DNA from: Hippophae tibetana
Taxonomy: Eukaryota > Streptophyta > Magnoliopsida > Rosales > Elaeagnaceae
NCBI GenBank assembly: GCA_037013495.1
Contig: CM072809.1
Location: 5,727,001-5,791,000 of the forward strand
Length of the DNA: 64,000 nucleotides
Direction: 5' to 3'
Shown: one piece after another, positions 1 through 13,737 of the stretch
Layout: every line of letters begins with the position of its first letter
How positions within the stretch are numbered: the stretch's first letter is position 1
The notes under the pieces: generated by a model
The model's database searches: none
What the model saw: only the letters and a program-made list of their open reading frames with translations
What the model was told of the DNA's origin: nothing
Translations under genes and position numbers: made by a program

Positions 1-1329
1 ATTTATATTTTATTTTTAAAATTAATTTTAATTGATTAAGCATTAGAGATAATTATTATAATTTAAATTTATAGTAAGATATATTAATGTTATTTTTTTA
101 TATACATACAATTATATATTAAAAATTTACTTATCATAAAATTTCCTTACATTAAAATATTTATATCAATTAGTTTATTATATTATAAAAGATATAATTT
201 ATTCCCTTATATTATATACAAGGTATCAAAGAAATAAATTTAACTATTCACTTAATAATTTTTATGATAAATACTATAACAAAAAACAATTTTTACTCTC
301 TACTTATTTATCAAATAAAATACAGTATTAAAAAATATATATTATTTTATTTAAAATATTATTAAAAATTAATTTTTTGTTATTCTTTAATCTTATTTAC
401 AATAATAGATAATCAAATTATACATCTTTTTAAGGGAATAAATAACCCTTTTATTAAAATGCATTTTTAGTATAAAAATAATATTAATAAATATATAAAG
501 AATAAAAAAAATTTTGATTTTTTAAATTATATATATTTAAAAAAACATTAAAAATAAGAATCATAATTAAATTATAAAAAAATTGACTCCCCTGATCCAA
601 ACTTATTCATCAAAACAACCGAAAATCAAGATCAAATGATGATTGTAATTAATATAATGGGCGTCATCATCGCAACTATCCATACATTCGTATTTAATTA
701 TGACTTTCTAAATGAGCATATAATATTTAGAACGAAGTTGAAGTTATATTTAATAAAAACTTGAATATAAAATTAAACAAAAAAATTTCCAAACTTAAAA
801 GTAAGCTAATTTATAAAAAGAAAAAGGAAAAACGTGGGATAATTTAGAAATGTGGGCTAAAAATGTGAGTTAAAGGGTAGGTTATATTATATAAAATTTT
901 GACCCTTCATTTGAAAATTTAAATTTTATAAATATATAATAGTATTAATTTATCAATAATAATTATAAAATCTCTAAAAAAATTATGTAAAAAATAAAAC
1001 AAAAAAATATTTAATTATAATGAGATGTAAAATTAATGTTATAATAAATATTTTATTAATACAAATTTAATTAATTTATTATTTTAGAAAAAAATATATA
1101 CACAATAATTATTATTTTACTAGTAATAAATATAATACTTTGTGATAATTACACACAATTTAAATATGAGTCATAATTCACTTAGCAAACAAATCAAATA
1201 TAATAAGACTATAGATGTGAACTTAACACTTGATGAGTGATCTTAAATATAATAGGATGATATATATGATTAATTGTTTAATTATCATTTATTAAATGTA
1301 CAATCATTAATTTTATAAATTATTATTTT

Positions 1330-1660
1330 TAATTTAATAAAAATAATTGTATTATACAACATAATTATTTATAAAAATATAATTATATTAAAATTTTGAT
1401 ATTTAATGATGTAAAAAACCAATAAAAAAATAATCGATTGTAAATAAAATATTATGATATTTTATATATAAAATATATCATAACTTAATCAATCGAATAT
1501 TCATTAATATTACAAATTATCACACTTAATATAACAAAATGATTGTATTATATAAAATAAATATTCATAAAAATGTATCTTGATATTTATTGATCTGAAA
1601 AATTAACAAAAAATATAAAATATGTATTTATTATATAAATATTTTGATATTTATTGATTT
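1330..1660. repeat. Diverged dispersed repeat, two tandem-like copies
   Basis: Two similar stretches (about 1330-1430 and 1540-1650) share an order of short motifs, including ATTTATAAAAAT, TTGATATTTA and AATTAA with A-runs. A third relative lies at about 10905-11020. All are AT-rich and diverged, so the family assignment is tentative; no terminal repeats or target duplications are visible. Confidence 0.35.
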
Positions 1661-2556
1661 AAAAAATTAAAAAAATCGAAAGATAAAAGGAAAAAAGAAA
1701 AAAGAAAAAAGAAAAAAATAATAATAACAAAGAATAAAAAGATCTGAAAACGACCAAAATCCATCGAAAATTTTATTATATATAGAAACATAATTTCGTT
1801 TGTCTTCTTCAAAATTTATCTTGGGAACTTTGGAAAAATCTAGATTTTTTATCAAATCAAAAATTTATCTAATATTTATATAAATAATTTTTTTATTTTC
1901 AATAAAATTTAAATATAATTTATAAAAAATTATACTTAAAATCATTTTAATTTTATAAATTAAATATATCAATAAATTTATTTTAAATTTGTAATTTTAA
2001 TCATCTTATTTTACATTTTTTAACATTTTAATTATTCTAAATAAAATTTATGATTTTAATTTACTTTCTTTTTTATATATTTTTATATATTTTTAAATTT
2101 TTTTGATATATTTTTTATTCAAACATCTACTAAAAGAACTATTATAACAATAATGTGACTAAATTGTAATAGTAATGTGATTAAAATGTTATGTTAATAT
2201 AATTAAAGTATATTAATTTTAAAAAATATAAATAATCTATTAAATTTATTAAAATAAAATTCCAAAAATATCATACTAGCCATTAATTATATAGAAAATA
2301 AATAAAGCTTATTTTTATAATGTTTGAGCATAAAAATTTGATTTTTAATGTATTTTTATTTTATTCATATAATAATTATTATATATATTTTTTAAATAAT
2401 TAAAATATAATTTTAAATAATTAACACACATAAATAAGATTTGGGTTATAAATTTAAATAAGTTTCATATTCTTGAATTATAAATTTCATATTTAATATT
2501 TAATATATTAAAATATATACAGTTAAATTCCTCTAGATTTTTTTGGGAGTACGTTC

Positions 2557-2561
<5 letters not shown>

Positions 2562-2590
<29 letters not shown>
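2562..2590. repeat. (AT)n microsatellite
   Basis: Uninterrupted alternating A/T dinucleotide run of about 29 bases. Confidence 0.9.
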
Positions 2591-2594
<4 letters not shown>

Positions 2595-3653
2595 TGTTCT
2601 AGAATCTTCTCTTCGTATTGTATTGTTTAAACTTTAAAGCCAGCTTGGTGGGGCCTTTCTCTCAAAATCCGAGCTTGATTTGTCAAAATCTGATTGCATC
2701 AATCTTCCTCTATTTCTCTGTTCTTGATAACGATGGATGGATTGATGGGATCGTAGAATAGATATATGCATGTTTTTTTTAGGGTGCGGATTTGTTGTTT
2801 ACACAGCTAAAATTTAAAATTTGACAAAAATATTTTAAATCAATTTAATTAAAATAAAAAAAATATTAAAAATAAAAAATTATTGTGGTAGTCACGCTAC
2901 CATTTTTTTTTAATTAATCTCATCAGTTTTTCAAATTTAAGATAAGTTATGGTCACGTAAAACTTTATTCATTTCTTATTATATTTAATATAAATTTTAA
3001 AAATTAAAAAAATATATTATTTTATTTTTTAATATATTTTTTATATAATGATTAAATTATTTTTAAAAAAAATTTATTAAATGAAATATAGCACATCCTG
3101 TATATTAAATTATTAGTGATTTATTAATTAAATATAAAACTAATAATATGTAATAATAAACTAATTGTGATATTATTGTTTTATTATAATTAATATAGAT
3201 ATTTTTGTTATATTATATTTAGTTATTTAATTATTTAATTTATTTTTAATTTTGTGTGCTTAGCTCCGCAGCATTATTTTTTGTTTTTAAAAGGAGACCA
3301 TACTCGAGGTTAATGTCCTTTTTTTTTTTAATCACGAGTGATCAATGTACACACTCTTTTCATGATTTGAACGAAATAAAAATTCACAATGCAAGAAAAA
3401 TAAAGAGGATAATTAAGAAATATTTGAATTTACTCAAAAAAAATTGAATTATAATGTTTACTCTTTTTTACATCTTAAAAAGTTAAACTATAACAAAAAA
3501 AAACTATTTAATTTTTTATGTGACATCTATCTTTTCTATTTATATTTTTTATGATATTAATTTGTTTAAGTTATTTATAAATTATTTTATATTAATGGAT
3601 TTTTATTTATTAGATAACTATAATCATACATTTATTTAATCAGATTATTAGGT

Positions 3654-6600
3654 AATTAAGTTAATATATTATTACTATTTATAAGTTAAGCATATAAAAT
3701 GGTGTAAGTAATATATTCCTTACAAGTAGTTAGGCGATTGTTGTGTATTTTTACATCTAGTTTTGCTAATATTAACAGTAAGCTTTTTTATAAATAACAT
3801 AAGATAGTACACGAAACAATTAATGAGAAATGTCAAATTCTTCTTTCATTTTCATCTCTCTTTATTTAGTAGATCTTGACGAGTTCATGATTTTTTAATA
3901 TTTATAGAAGTTTACATGGTATCAAAACTTAAAAACTAATTGATCGAAATGATTTTGGACCATATCTTATAAAAAAATAAAATGAACAGTGCAAAAAAAA
4001 AACAAGTGATATAAATAAAAAAATATATAAAATAATGAGTTCTTTAAGAGACACACTAACATTTAAGATAATGTTAAGAATAATATCATACATTAATTAA
4101 ATATAATAATTATGTTATATTTTATAAGAATTGTGGTTATCTTCGTTCATTGGATTAATCTTTTGATATTGAAAAAATCTATAATTTTTATATAATTTTG
4201 CATAATATCAAAGTTACAAATGACTCAATCTATAACTTCAATGTTCATTGATGGAGTTAATACTTCATCAAGTAGCATTATTTCATTGTTTATTTATTCT
4301 TTAACTTCGATGACAATAAATCACAATTTTTATGTGAAATTGGATGATTCTAACTACCTAATATGGAGAGAACAAATCAAACATGTAGCATTGATGTATA
4401 GTTGTTAAAAGTACTTAATGGATTAGAGAGTGCTCCCGAGAAATTCATCAAGATTTCACATGGAGAAGATTATAATGTAAAATTCAAAGAATCAATCGAG
4501 AGTAATCCAAAATGTAAGGTATGGGTTTGTAAGAACAAAATTGTTATGGAAGGGACAATATAAGGTATGGGTTTGCTAGGACAAAAAATGTTATGAATTG
4601 GATTTATAATTCAGTTTCTGGTAGCAAATTACAGTTTCTTTTTGGTAATGCTTTTGCTGATGGTTATTGGATTTCTCTTGCAAGTAAATTTCATGATAAC
4701 TCTAACTCTAATCTCATACAATTGAGACCACAGTTACAAACGTTGAGAAAAGATGACAAAATATGGATAAATACATAGAAGAAGCAAATGAGTTGTTTGA
4801 TTCTTTGAAAGCTATTGGTGACTCAATTTTTATTAGAGAACAAATTTTGTATCTTAATCGTAATATGAACTCAAGTCATATTTTTTTAGTGACTAATATC
4901 ACAAACAAGAATAAGATACCATCTCTTGATGAAGTGTTTTTAAAAATGAGAACACGTGAAAAACAACTTCAGAGGATGAATCCTTAAGATGCACAAATAA
5001 TTCAAACTAATATCGTATATTCCTTTCATTCTGAAGTGTCAAAATCCTTGGTAATCATATTCCTCAACCTATGTCTAACCATTAATTTCCATCTTTTTCT
5101 AAACCTTCTTGATCTTTACAATATTCTCATTCACAATCTCAAATTACTTATCAAAACACTAGAATTATTTCTTCTCATAATTCTCAACTTGTATATAATT
5201 CCTCTCCACGTCAATTTCACCTATATAATCCACAACATACTTAACAATCTCAGTGTGATCCTCAAGAAGGAAGGAGATGAGAGTATAAAGAAACTTGTTA
5301 AATTTGTAAGAAGTTGACTATAATGCTTATATACGTAGGATTTGTTGAAAGGAAAAAATTGTCATGTGATAGAGACTAATCACTCAATGATGGTTCGAGC
5401 ATATCTACCTCATAGTTTATGGTTTAAAGCATTTCAAGCAATTATTTATCTCATAATATATTCTCATTTAGAGTGTTAAATAACAAGATTCCTTTTGAAC
5501 TTTTGTGCACAATTCAACCTAGTTATGATCGCTTAAGAGTGTTTGGATGTATATGTTATCTTAACACTAGACTCTATGTAGCTACCAAGCTCGATGTTAG
5601 GTTAGTTCTTTGTGTTTTCGTTGTTATCCTCATCATCAAAAAGGATAATTTGCCTTGATATAGCCTATAGTAGAGTTTATATTACCTCTCATATGATATT
5701 TTATGGAACTCAATTTCCTTATCTTCAATTGTCAAAACTAGAAAACACATCTTAGAAAGAAATGACTACCTCTAATTTCATAATTCATTGGTTAAAATTC
5801 CCCAAACTTTCCTCGGTAAAAGGAAAATATATAATGTATTACAACCTTCTATTAACACTACACCTTTTTTTGTATTTATCCTCATTTGTTCAAAATACTC
5901 AAGTTATGCATAATCACTGTCATAGTTCTACTTTTTCTTCACTTGTTAACATAACCTTGTTTACTTCTGCTACATCATCTAGCTAAAAGATAGTTTTATA
6001 CACCCTCTGTCTTCTTTTGATACCTTACATAGTTTATCTGCACATTATATCTATAATACTTTAGGTCAATAATTACCTACAACTAGCTCCAATTAGTTCA
6101 CCAATTCTCTACTTAGTATGTTAAATATGACTTTTCCAACACAATTTGTATAATTATCAAATATCATTAATTCATAAGGTATTAATCTTACAATTAAGTT
6201 ACCTATTAAGGCTAAAGTTCATAAGTCTGTTCAACCAACAAATACTCACTCATTGCTCATTCGAGCAAAAACATGTATTTTCCCACTTAAGTCTTTACAA
6301 GCAATCATCATATTACCTATATCATCTTCACCTAAAGTGGCACTTAAACACATATAGTGGGTGGAGACAATGAACAAATAGTGTGATACTCTTAAGAAAA
6401 ATGAAAATTAAGAGTTAATTCCTTCTCATTTACATGGAAAAATAATTGGCAATAAGTTAGTTTTTGTTATAAATCTTAAACTAGACAGATCTTTAGAAAA
6501 ATATAAGAGTATAATGGTTTTAAAAGGATTTTACCATACATAAGAGGTAGATTACAGTGAAACTTTTAGTCTTGTAGTTAAATCTATCACTATGACAATT

Positions 6601-8024
6601 GTGCTTACTTTTGCCTTGTCAAGAGGATGAGTTGTGAGATAACTTAATGTTAATAATATATTTTTAAATGGTGAGTTAGATGAATTTTTTTACATGTATC
6701 AACCTTAGGGATTTTTTAATGTTATGTATCCTCATAATGTGTTTCATTTATGAGAGCATTGTATGAACTCAAACAAGCTCTAAGAGCTCGGTATACCAAG
6801 TTAAATAATTATTTGTTAGCTTGGGGTTTTAAAAGTTCTCAATTAGATTAATCTATGATGATATTATATGATGGAAAATATGTTACTATCATTTATGTTG
6901 ATGATATTATAGTCACAATAAATGATCCTAACTTTATCCAATAACTTATTAACATGTTACATGGGTATTTTTTCTTAAGGATTTCTTATATTTAAACTAC
7001 TTATTGGGAGTTGAGGTAGTGAGAACTGATGATAGTTTTCATCTAAGCCAAACAATGTATAACAAGGCAGCTATTAGACAAGACACAATTGAGTGAAATC
7101 TAAGGCATTTGTCACATCATTAGCTCATCGTAATTCTTTGTTAAGCTTTGATGGACAATCATTTCTAGATTCAATACAATATCGATACATTGTTGGAGCA
7201 TTACAATAATGTATATTCACTCGACCAAATATATTGTATTCTATAAATAAATTATGTTACTTTCTTTCTTATCATACCAATGTAAATTGGACAACTTTGA
7301 AGATACTTCTAAGGTATCTCAAAAGAACACTCAATGGTTGCATCTCTAAAAATCAAAGAGTCTCAATTTGGTTGTTTACACAAATCCAATTGGGTTGGTT
7401 GCACGTACAATACAAGAAGTATTGGTAGATAGTGCATTTTCTTGGTAATTCTATAATTTTATGATGTTTTATCAATGTCTTCAATTGAATGAGAGGTAAG
7501 ATCATTAACTCTTTCTATTTCAGAAGTGTTATGGATAAAGATGTGTCGATGAACTCAAAAATTTCCCTCACTGCTGCACCAATTCTATTTTGTGATTACA
7601 TAAAAGCTTGTATGCTTGTTAAACATCTTGTTTTACATTTTAGAATTAAATATGCTGAATTAGATTTTCCTTTTGTAAGAGAAAGAGTACTTAGTGGTAA
7701 GTTGATTGTTGAGTACACTTTCTCTAAAGAGTAGTTGGTAGATATAATGACAAAATCTCTTAGGACAATACACTTTGAAGAATTGAGAACCAAATTCAAT
7801 GTTCTCAGTAAAGATATGTACTTTAGGAGTATGTTAAGTATACAAAATAGTATAATATAGTCCAAATGTATTGGATTTAATCTCTCATAAGTTGTTACAA
7901 GTTGTTCAAGGTTGTATTTTTGTTATAACTAGCATCAATAGTAGGTTTTGTATAAATAACATAAGACATTACACTTAACAATTAATGAAAATGTTAATAT
8001 TCTTAACATCTATGAAAGTTTACA
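3654..8024 (+). mobile_element. Ty1/copia LTR retrotransposon, old and inactivated
   Basis: About 4.4 kb, with both LTRs and a perfect 5-bp target duplication TAGGT (3649-3653 and 8025-8029). The 5' LTR is about 3654-3916 and ends in CA. It is followed at 3917 by TGGTATCAAAAC, a primer binding site like that for initiator tRNA-Met (canonical TGGTATCAGAGC). A polypurine-like tract at 7821-7831 precedes the 3' LTR (7832-8024), which starts TGTTAAG and ends ACA. The LTRs align over their shared TATAAATAACATAAGA block; the 3' copy seems to lack about 55-60 bases near its end. The first bases of the 5' LTR have drifted from TG, so that boundary rests on the target duplication. Internal order gag, integrase, reverse transcriptase, RNase H (integrase before RT) defines Ty1/copia. 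Confidence 0.85.
4220..7810 (+). pseudogene. Degenerate copia gag-pol polyprotein
   Basis: Coding remains in several frames with many stops and frameshifts. A gag start region at 4310-4400 contains LDDSNYLIWREQIK. The gag body is at 4590-4980. Integrase C-terminal remains at 5390-5660 contain RLRVFGCICYLN. Reverse transcriptase lies at 6430-7100, including the catalytic box VDDI near 6898 inside IIYVDDIIVT. RNase H and tail lie at 7140-7810, including RYLKRTLNG and DIMTKSLRTIHFEELRTK. No protease or zinc-knuckle motif could be read. It cannot make a functional polyprotein. Assignment to copia is firm; a finer lineage cannot be assigned by eye. Confidence 0.85.
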
Positions 8025-8029
8025 TAGGT

Positions 8030-8620
8030 TATTAAAAAACATTATTTTAGACCACAATTAAAGTATTAATACTACATTTAGCTATTTTGAATATTATTTG
8101 TTTATTTTTGACTAAAGGTTAGCACATATGTCTTACATATCGAATTGAAATAAGATATTTGTGAAAATTTAAGAAGAAAAAAATAATAGTTTATTGGTTA
8201 AAAGAGATGAAAATAATTAAATTAGAATATTATAATAAAATATTTTAATATTATAAGGCATGAAAAATACCAAAGTGAATCTTTTATAATAATAACTATA
8301 ATAATTCAAATATAGTGCATATTTTTTTTGGTTAGATTCACTAGGTTTGTCACTCACACAAAAAATAAAAAATTTATACCATTTGTTTTTTTTATTTTAC
8401 AAGAAATATAACCAAAGTTCTTTTTTATTATATTTTTTCTTAAATTTTCATAAATATACTTTTTTAATTTGTCATGTATGACCTGTATATAACATTAATA
8501 AAAAATGAGAAAATAATATTCAAAATGATTAAAAATTGTATCAATAATTTAATGATGATATTAAAATGAAATATTTTAATAATATTAGACATAAAATGTA
8601 CCAATATTAATATTAAATTT
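8030..8620. mobile_element. Old Mutator-like inverted-repeat element (family member)
   Basis: The two ends are reverse complements over roughly 70-100 diverged bases: compare 8030-8095 with the complement of about 8520-8600, which share the order TTATTAAA..ATTTTA..TTTTGAATATT. The interior (GTGAAAATTTAAGAA near 8160, AATAATAACTATAATAATTCAA near 8290) matches the better-preserved element in intron 5 of the PSMD5 gene (23180-23871). No intact target duplication was found, perhaps because the copia element inserted in its left arm. Confidence 0.5.
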
Positions 8621-11600
8621 AAAATGAATAAGTTGATAATTTTAATTCACACATGCATATTTTTGATAATCAAATATAAAGATTAACACATTAAGAATAA
8701 AAAATTAAAACTAAAATTTATTATAATATTAAATTAATTAAATCATAATATATTATTTTAAATTATACATAGAATCTTTAATATGTAAATCCCAATTTAA
8801 TTAATTGATTATATTATTTTAACTTATCGTGTTTGATTTATTTAATAAATGGATTAAGTTGAGTTGTGTATTACGTTGTTAGATTTGTTTGTATTTACCT
8901 ATTCAATTATGATGTATTCTTATTTATGTTTTTGTTGAAAAATATATAATTTTTTACGTGTAAATTATTTATATTAAGAAGCAATCATGATATTTACATT
9001 TATTAAAAATTAGTATAAATTTTAATCTAATTATTTTTTAGTTAGATTATAAGTGTGTTTTCGTGACATACGCATAAAAATGTTTTATATTTTTTCCTAG
9101 TTTTTACAACATAATTAGAATAATTTTTTTTTTAATTTTTAAGTTAATTACGAAAATAAATCTATTAATATATATTCAAACCATAGAAAAATATACTAGT
9201 TATTATAAAGGTCATTCTTGGTGAGTAGTTTAATTTAAAAAATTAAAATAATATAAATAATATTATATATCTTTAAAATATAAATAAATTTTTATCTAAA
9301 ATTGTTTTATGTGTGACTTAAAATTTTATATATAATATATATTTAGTTATATAAATATCTTTTACAAAAATGTAAAAAGCATACGCTAAAAGAAAAAAAA
9401 TCCCATTGCTTCCCGGTGAGGTAGCGCCAAAACAAAGAAAGTTCAAAACGAAATTTTTTATGAAAACGCGGTAATGCTCAGCTCGAATTTTCTAAAGATT
9501 TTTAACCTTCCGCCAGAGTTTCTAAAAATGAGTATTTTTATATTTTATCTCGTTTCTTTAAATTTATGTATTAAAATTATTTTATCTAATTTTATTTAAA
9601 AATTTCCTAATAAATTTAAATAATTAAAAAATAAAATACATTTATCTATAATAAATATAATTATTTATAATAATTATAAATTTATTAAGAATAAATGTGA
9701 TATCAGATTTCATTAACCTCTAAACTCATAAAAACATAAGTATAATAATATAGATGAATTAATAAAATTAATAAATTATAACATAAATTAATTAGATATC
9801 ATATCTTAATTAACATATCTACAAAATTTTAACCAATTTTTATTAATTTTCTTTCTTTAATCCAGATATTAAATTTTTTTTATATTTTTTGTCATTTTAT
9901 ACAAAAATTGAAAGGGGAATTAAAAAAATAGTACCATAAATTTTTTTAATAATAAAATATTTTTACAATGGACACCCAACACTTCTAAATGTTTTCAACC
10001 AATTTTCATTTTTTTCTTTCTTTAATCAAGGTATTAAAAAACAATTTTTTAATACTTTTTGTCCTTTTCCACAAAAATTGAAAGGAAAATTAGAAAAACA
10101 AATACTATACAAATTTTTAATAATAAAATAATAACATAATAATATTAAATGAATTTAATTTAAAAAATATATATTTTATCGTATAATCCATTAAAATTTA
10201 ATAAATATATATTAATATTAATTATTAAATTTTAATTTTTTTTTATAAAATAAGTTTTTAAATATAAATTTTTAGATATTCTTATTATAATTAAAAAAAT
10301 GATTTTAAAATATTTTAAAAAATGATTTATATAATTATTCTTAAAACAAATAGTTAATTAATTTATTATTTTATTGATAAATAAATATATAATAATAACT
10401 ATTTTAATAATAAAATATAAATATAATATAAACATAATTGATTTACCATGATATTTTTAATAATTACATAAATTTATTTAATAAATAAATTAAATATAAT
10501 ATAATTATATATCAACTTATTTAATTAATATTTTTATTATCTAAAATGTTAATTATACATAAATTGTAGAAATAACTTAATTGAATTTAATAAGTATTTT
10601 TATTTAAAATAATAATTTATATTTAGTATTTGTTCTTTTTTAACTGATATGTGATATGATATGATATCGACGTATAAATTATTAATTAAATAAAAATATA
10701 ATATGTTCATAATTTAATTGATCGAACACTTATTAAATGAGTAATTATAAAATGTATGAATTATCGTTCTTGATATAATACAAATAATTATATTGATGTA
10801 TAAAACTTAGAAAAAAATGAGTTTGATTCATAAATAAATGAATTGAATACTTGTTAAACAGATAATTATAAACTTTATAAATTAATGTTTTTATTGTAAT
10901 AAAAAATGAATTATATAAAATAACTATTTATAAAAATATTTATTATACAAATATTTTAGTATTTATTGGTGAAAAAAATTAATAAAAAATTTATTATATG
11001 TATATTTTGATATTTATTAGAGTAAAAACAAGAAGAATTTGGTCATCTTAACAGCTAATAAAAGTGGTTTATATTTTTATCGTTATATATTAATTGTGAG
11101 TATAATTATAACTTTAAACATATCAAATGTTAGGTATGTTTTTATTATTAATAATATTATATTAATATAATTAGAATCAATTAAATTTTTTTGAGTATAT
11201 ATACAACTAATTTTATATATGATTGACGTAGAATATAATTTATCTTATCAAAATAAACATAAAAGGCGAGTGAAAGATAGAAGAAGTTATTTTTTTTATC
11301 CTTAGATTTTATTTTAAATTGTATTTTTAGGATATTTATGTAATTTAAATGTGCCGTGAGAATGACTAAAAAATTATAATACACAAATATTTATTTAAAT
11401 CGGTAGAAAATGTGAAAAATTACATAAAAATTAACATTTTTCAACAATTTTTGAAGAAATAAAAATCCAATTGAAAATGTAAATAGTGACGTTAGATTAA
11501 AGCCTTTGATGTGACATAATTAAAATAATATTTTTAACTCATAATTAACTATCATCGCAGTTATAATATATGATAGAATTTTTACCAAAATAATTTTGTA

Positions 11601-11747
11601 ATGTAAATGGTTTAATTATTTTATTAGTTTTAATTTTGATACTGTACGCTGACATGAGATATGAAACAGCTTTCCAGATCCATGGTTAAAAAACGAGAGA
11701 AAAAAAGAGAGACATGGCTTGACACCTTACACAATTTAGAGGCATTT
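8621..11747. other. AT-rich intergenic DNA
   Basis: No gene supported. An island at about 9400-9530 is less AT-rich but has no readable protein. The stretch contains the 166-bp tandem duplication listed separately and one member of the dispersed repeat also seen near 1330-1660. Confidence 0.5.
9831..10127. repeat. Tandem duplication, 166-bp spacing
   Basis: The segment starting at 9831 (AACCAATTTT, then TTTCTTTCTTTAATC) recurs at 9997. Both copies then run through a T-rich tract, TTTTTGTC, a CAAAAATTGAAAGG box and an ATACTA/GTACCA block before an AATAATAAAATA stretch. The copies differ at many positions, so the duplication is old. Confidence 0.7.
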
Positions 11748-11749
11748 GG

Positions 11750-12404
11750 CTTAATGTTAATATTTTTATGTTATATGATATTAAAATTTTTCATTCAAAT
11801 ACTTTAATTTAATTATTGTTAATTTTAATAATATTTTCTTTACATAATTGAAGCCAATCATATATATCTTACTTATTAAATTAGATAAAAATATTTATAA
11901 TTTGTTTTAAAATTAATAATAAAAAATAATAATTTAATGATTAAAATAATTATCCATAATTAAATTAATATATTAAAACAAAATATTTGAGTAATATATT
12001 ACATTAAAAACATCATACATACATTAACTAAGATAATATAAAAATAAATATATTAATTCAAATTTATTATTCAATTTTACGTTAATATACTGTAATTATC
12101 TTGCAGAATTTATAGTCTTATTATCATTTATAATTCAAGCTTAAATTTTTTACAAAATTTAGAATAAAAAATCATTCTCTTATTTTTTTATTTTGTGAAA
12201 TATATTATCGTGATTATTTTTTATTGTCCTTTTGTTTTGAATTTTCATAAATGATCTCGTACAATTTGTATAAGATCCATATAATCAATTTTGATTAAAT
12301 ATAAAAAATATTATTAAAAATATTAAAAAATAATTTAATATTAAAATAAAATCTTTATTAACATGTAACATAAATAATATTAATACATTAATAAGATACC
12401 GATC
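11750..12404. mobile_element. Old Mutator-like inverted-repeat element (family member)
   Basis: The left arm (about 11750-11840, with TTTTTATGTTATATGATATTAAA) is a diverged reverse complement of the right arm (about 12310-12400, with TTTATTAACATGTAACATAAA and AATAAGATACC). The interior block near 12130-12260 (AATTCAAGCTTAAATTTTTTA, TTTTCATAAATGATCTCGT) matches the interior of the element at 23180-23871. This is a third, strongly AT-drifted copy of the same family. Ends are approximate and no target duplication was identified. Confidence 0.5.
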
Positions 12405-13189
12405 ATCGATTAAAGTACGAAAATTACTTAACGTTTATTTGACTACATATGTATTCATTGCTTTCACACTAATTTTTTTTTACAGTTGTGGGAAAAATTA
12501 GACCCAATTTTATGATTGGATGATAATGTTACCAAATTTTTGAGAGATTCTATTCATTTAATATCACGTTAATAATTTTAATAAAATTATTATTTAAAAT
12601 ACCATCATAATTTAATAATATAATTACTAACGAAACAATATAGTATAATTTTTAATTAATAATTAAAATATAATTTTAGTACTAATTTAATTAAAAAAAT
12701 AAAATTATGTTATTATAATATTTAATTGATAATAATATAAATAATAATTAGAATAATTAATGATATTTTTAACTTTATTTTTATTTTTAATATAAAATTA
12801 AATGTAACACGTTTTAAAAGTAACATAAATATTCATTACTCTTCTAGGCAAAATATTCAATTATTTTATTATTTTATATCTTTTAAAAATAAAAGATATC
12901 TATTTAAAATTTTATAAATTTTATTTTAATATTTATTATTATTTTAATTATAATGTAAAACGTATTATTAACATTTCTTTAAAAATTAATTCCTATTACC
13001 TTATATTCTCATTAACCAAACAACACCTCAAAAACTAATAAATTTATATTTGAAAAGTAGACAACCATATTACCCTTAAAAAAAAAAACATATCTTGCGG
13101 TTCCTAATAATATGTATCTCACAAATCACAATCCTCTAAAAGAAGTCTACAATAAACCTAGTTTCTGTTCACAGCGTTTCAATATTTTC

Positions 13190-13737
13190 TTCACTGACAG
13201 AGGAACAGTGGCACATTTACTCACGCACGCACGCATACTCTAAAGTCTAAACAGAACCCTTGGAGCCCACTCCTCCTCTCAGACACATACATCACCCTCT
13301 CTCTCTACCTCCATAACACTCACACACAAGTTACACAACATATAAGTTTATATTTACTCTATCTCTAGAGAGAGAAGACGCTATGGATATTATAAGGGCC
13401 TTGGCAGATAGTAATCAGAATAAACAGAGTTGGACAGTGCAGAGTAAAAAACAAAAAGATTTTTCCAGCCCATATAATTCCTTTTTAAATCAACTTTTCC
13501 TCTCTCCCATTCAGATTCAGATTCAGATTCATCAAATCCCCACGAAACCCACGTAATAATCTATATTACTTCCCCTCAACTAAACCCTCACCTCCTTCCT
13601 CTAACGTCACTTCAAAATGAATTAAAGGATATACTTGAAGCCTTCATTATATATCAGTTTGTCTAAACTGTAAAACCCTCTTGCTACATTTGCTTTAATT
13701 TTGAGCAGTTGAGAGTTTTTGTAAAAGCTTTAATTTG
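13190..13737 (+). promoter_or_regulatory. Promoter-proximal region and leader of the NAC gene
   Basis: CT-rich and CA-rich stretches (13270-13330 and 13370s), typical of plant core promoters and leaders, precede the NAC start codon. A TATA-like ATATAAG lies near 13340 and another, ATATAA, near 13472; I cannot tell which is used. A hexamer repeat ATTCAG runs at about 13511-13530. An open frame with an ATG at 13383 and stop at 13554-13556 would be a 57-codon upstream reading frame if transcription starts before it. Confidence 0.5.

Larger units (their letters stand above)
1..3648. other. AT-rich intergenic DNA, no gene recognised
   Basis: No coding region is supported here; the short open frames are low-complexity Phe/Tyr/Asn/Lys-rich translations of AT-rich DNA. 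A small GC-richer island at about 2640-2770, directly after an AT microsatellite, does not translate into anything I recognise and could be a leftover promoter or exon. The stretch at 3540-3648 may be the outer arm of an old inverted-repeat element split by the copia insertion that follows. Confidence 0.6.
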
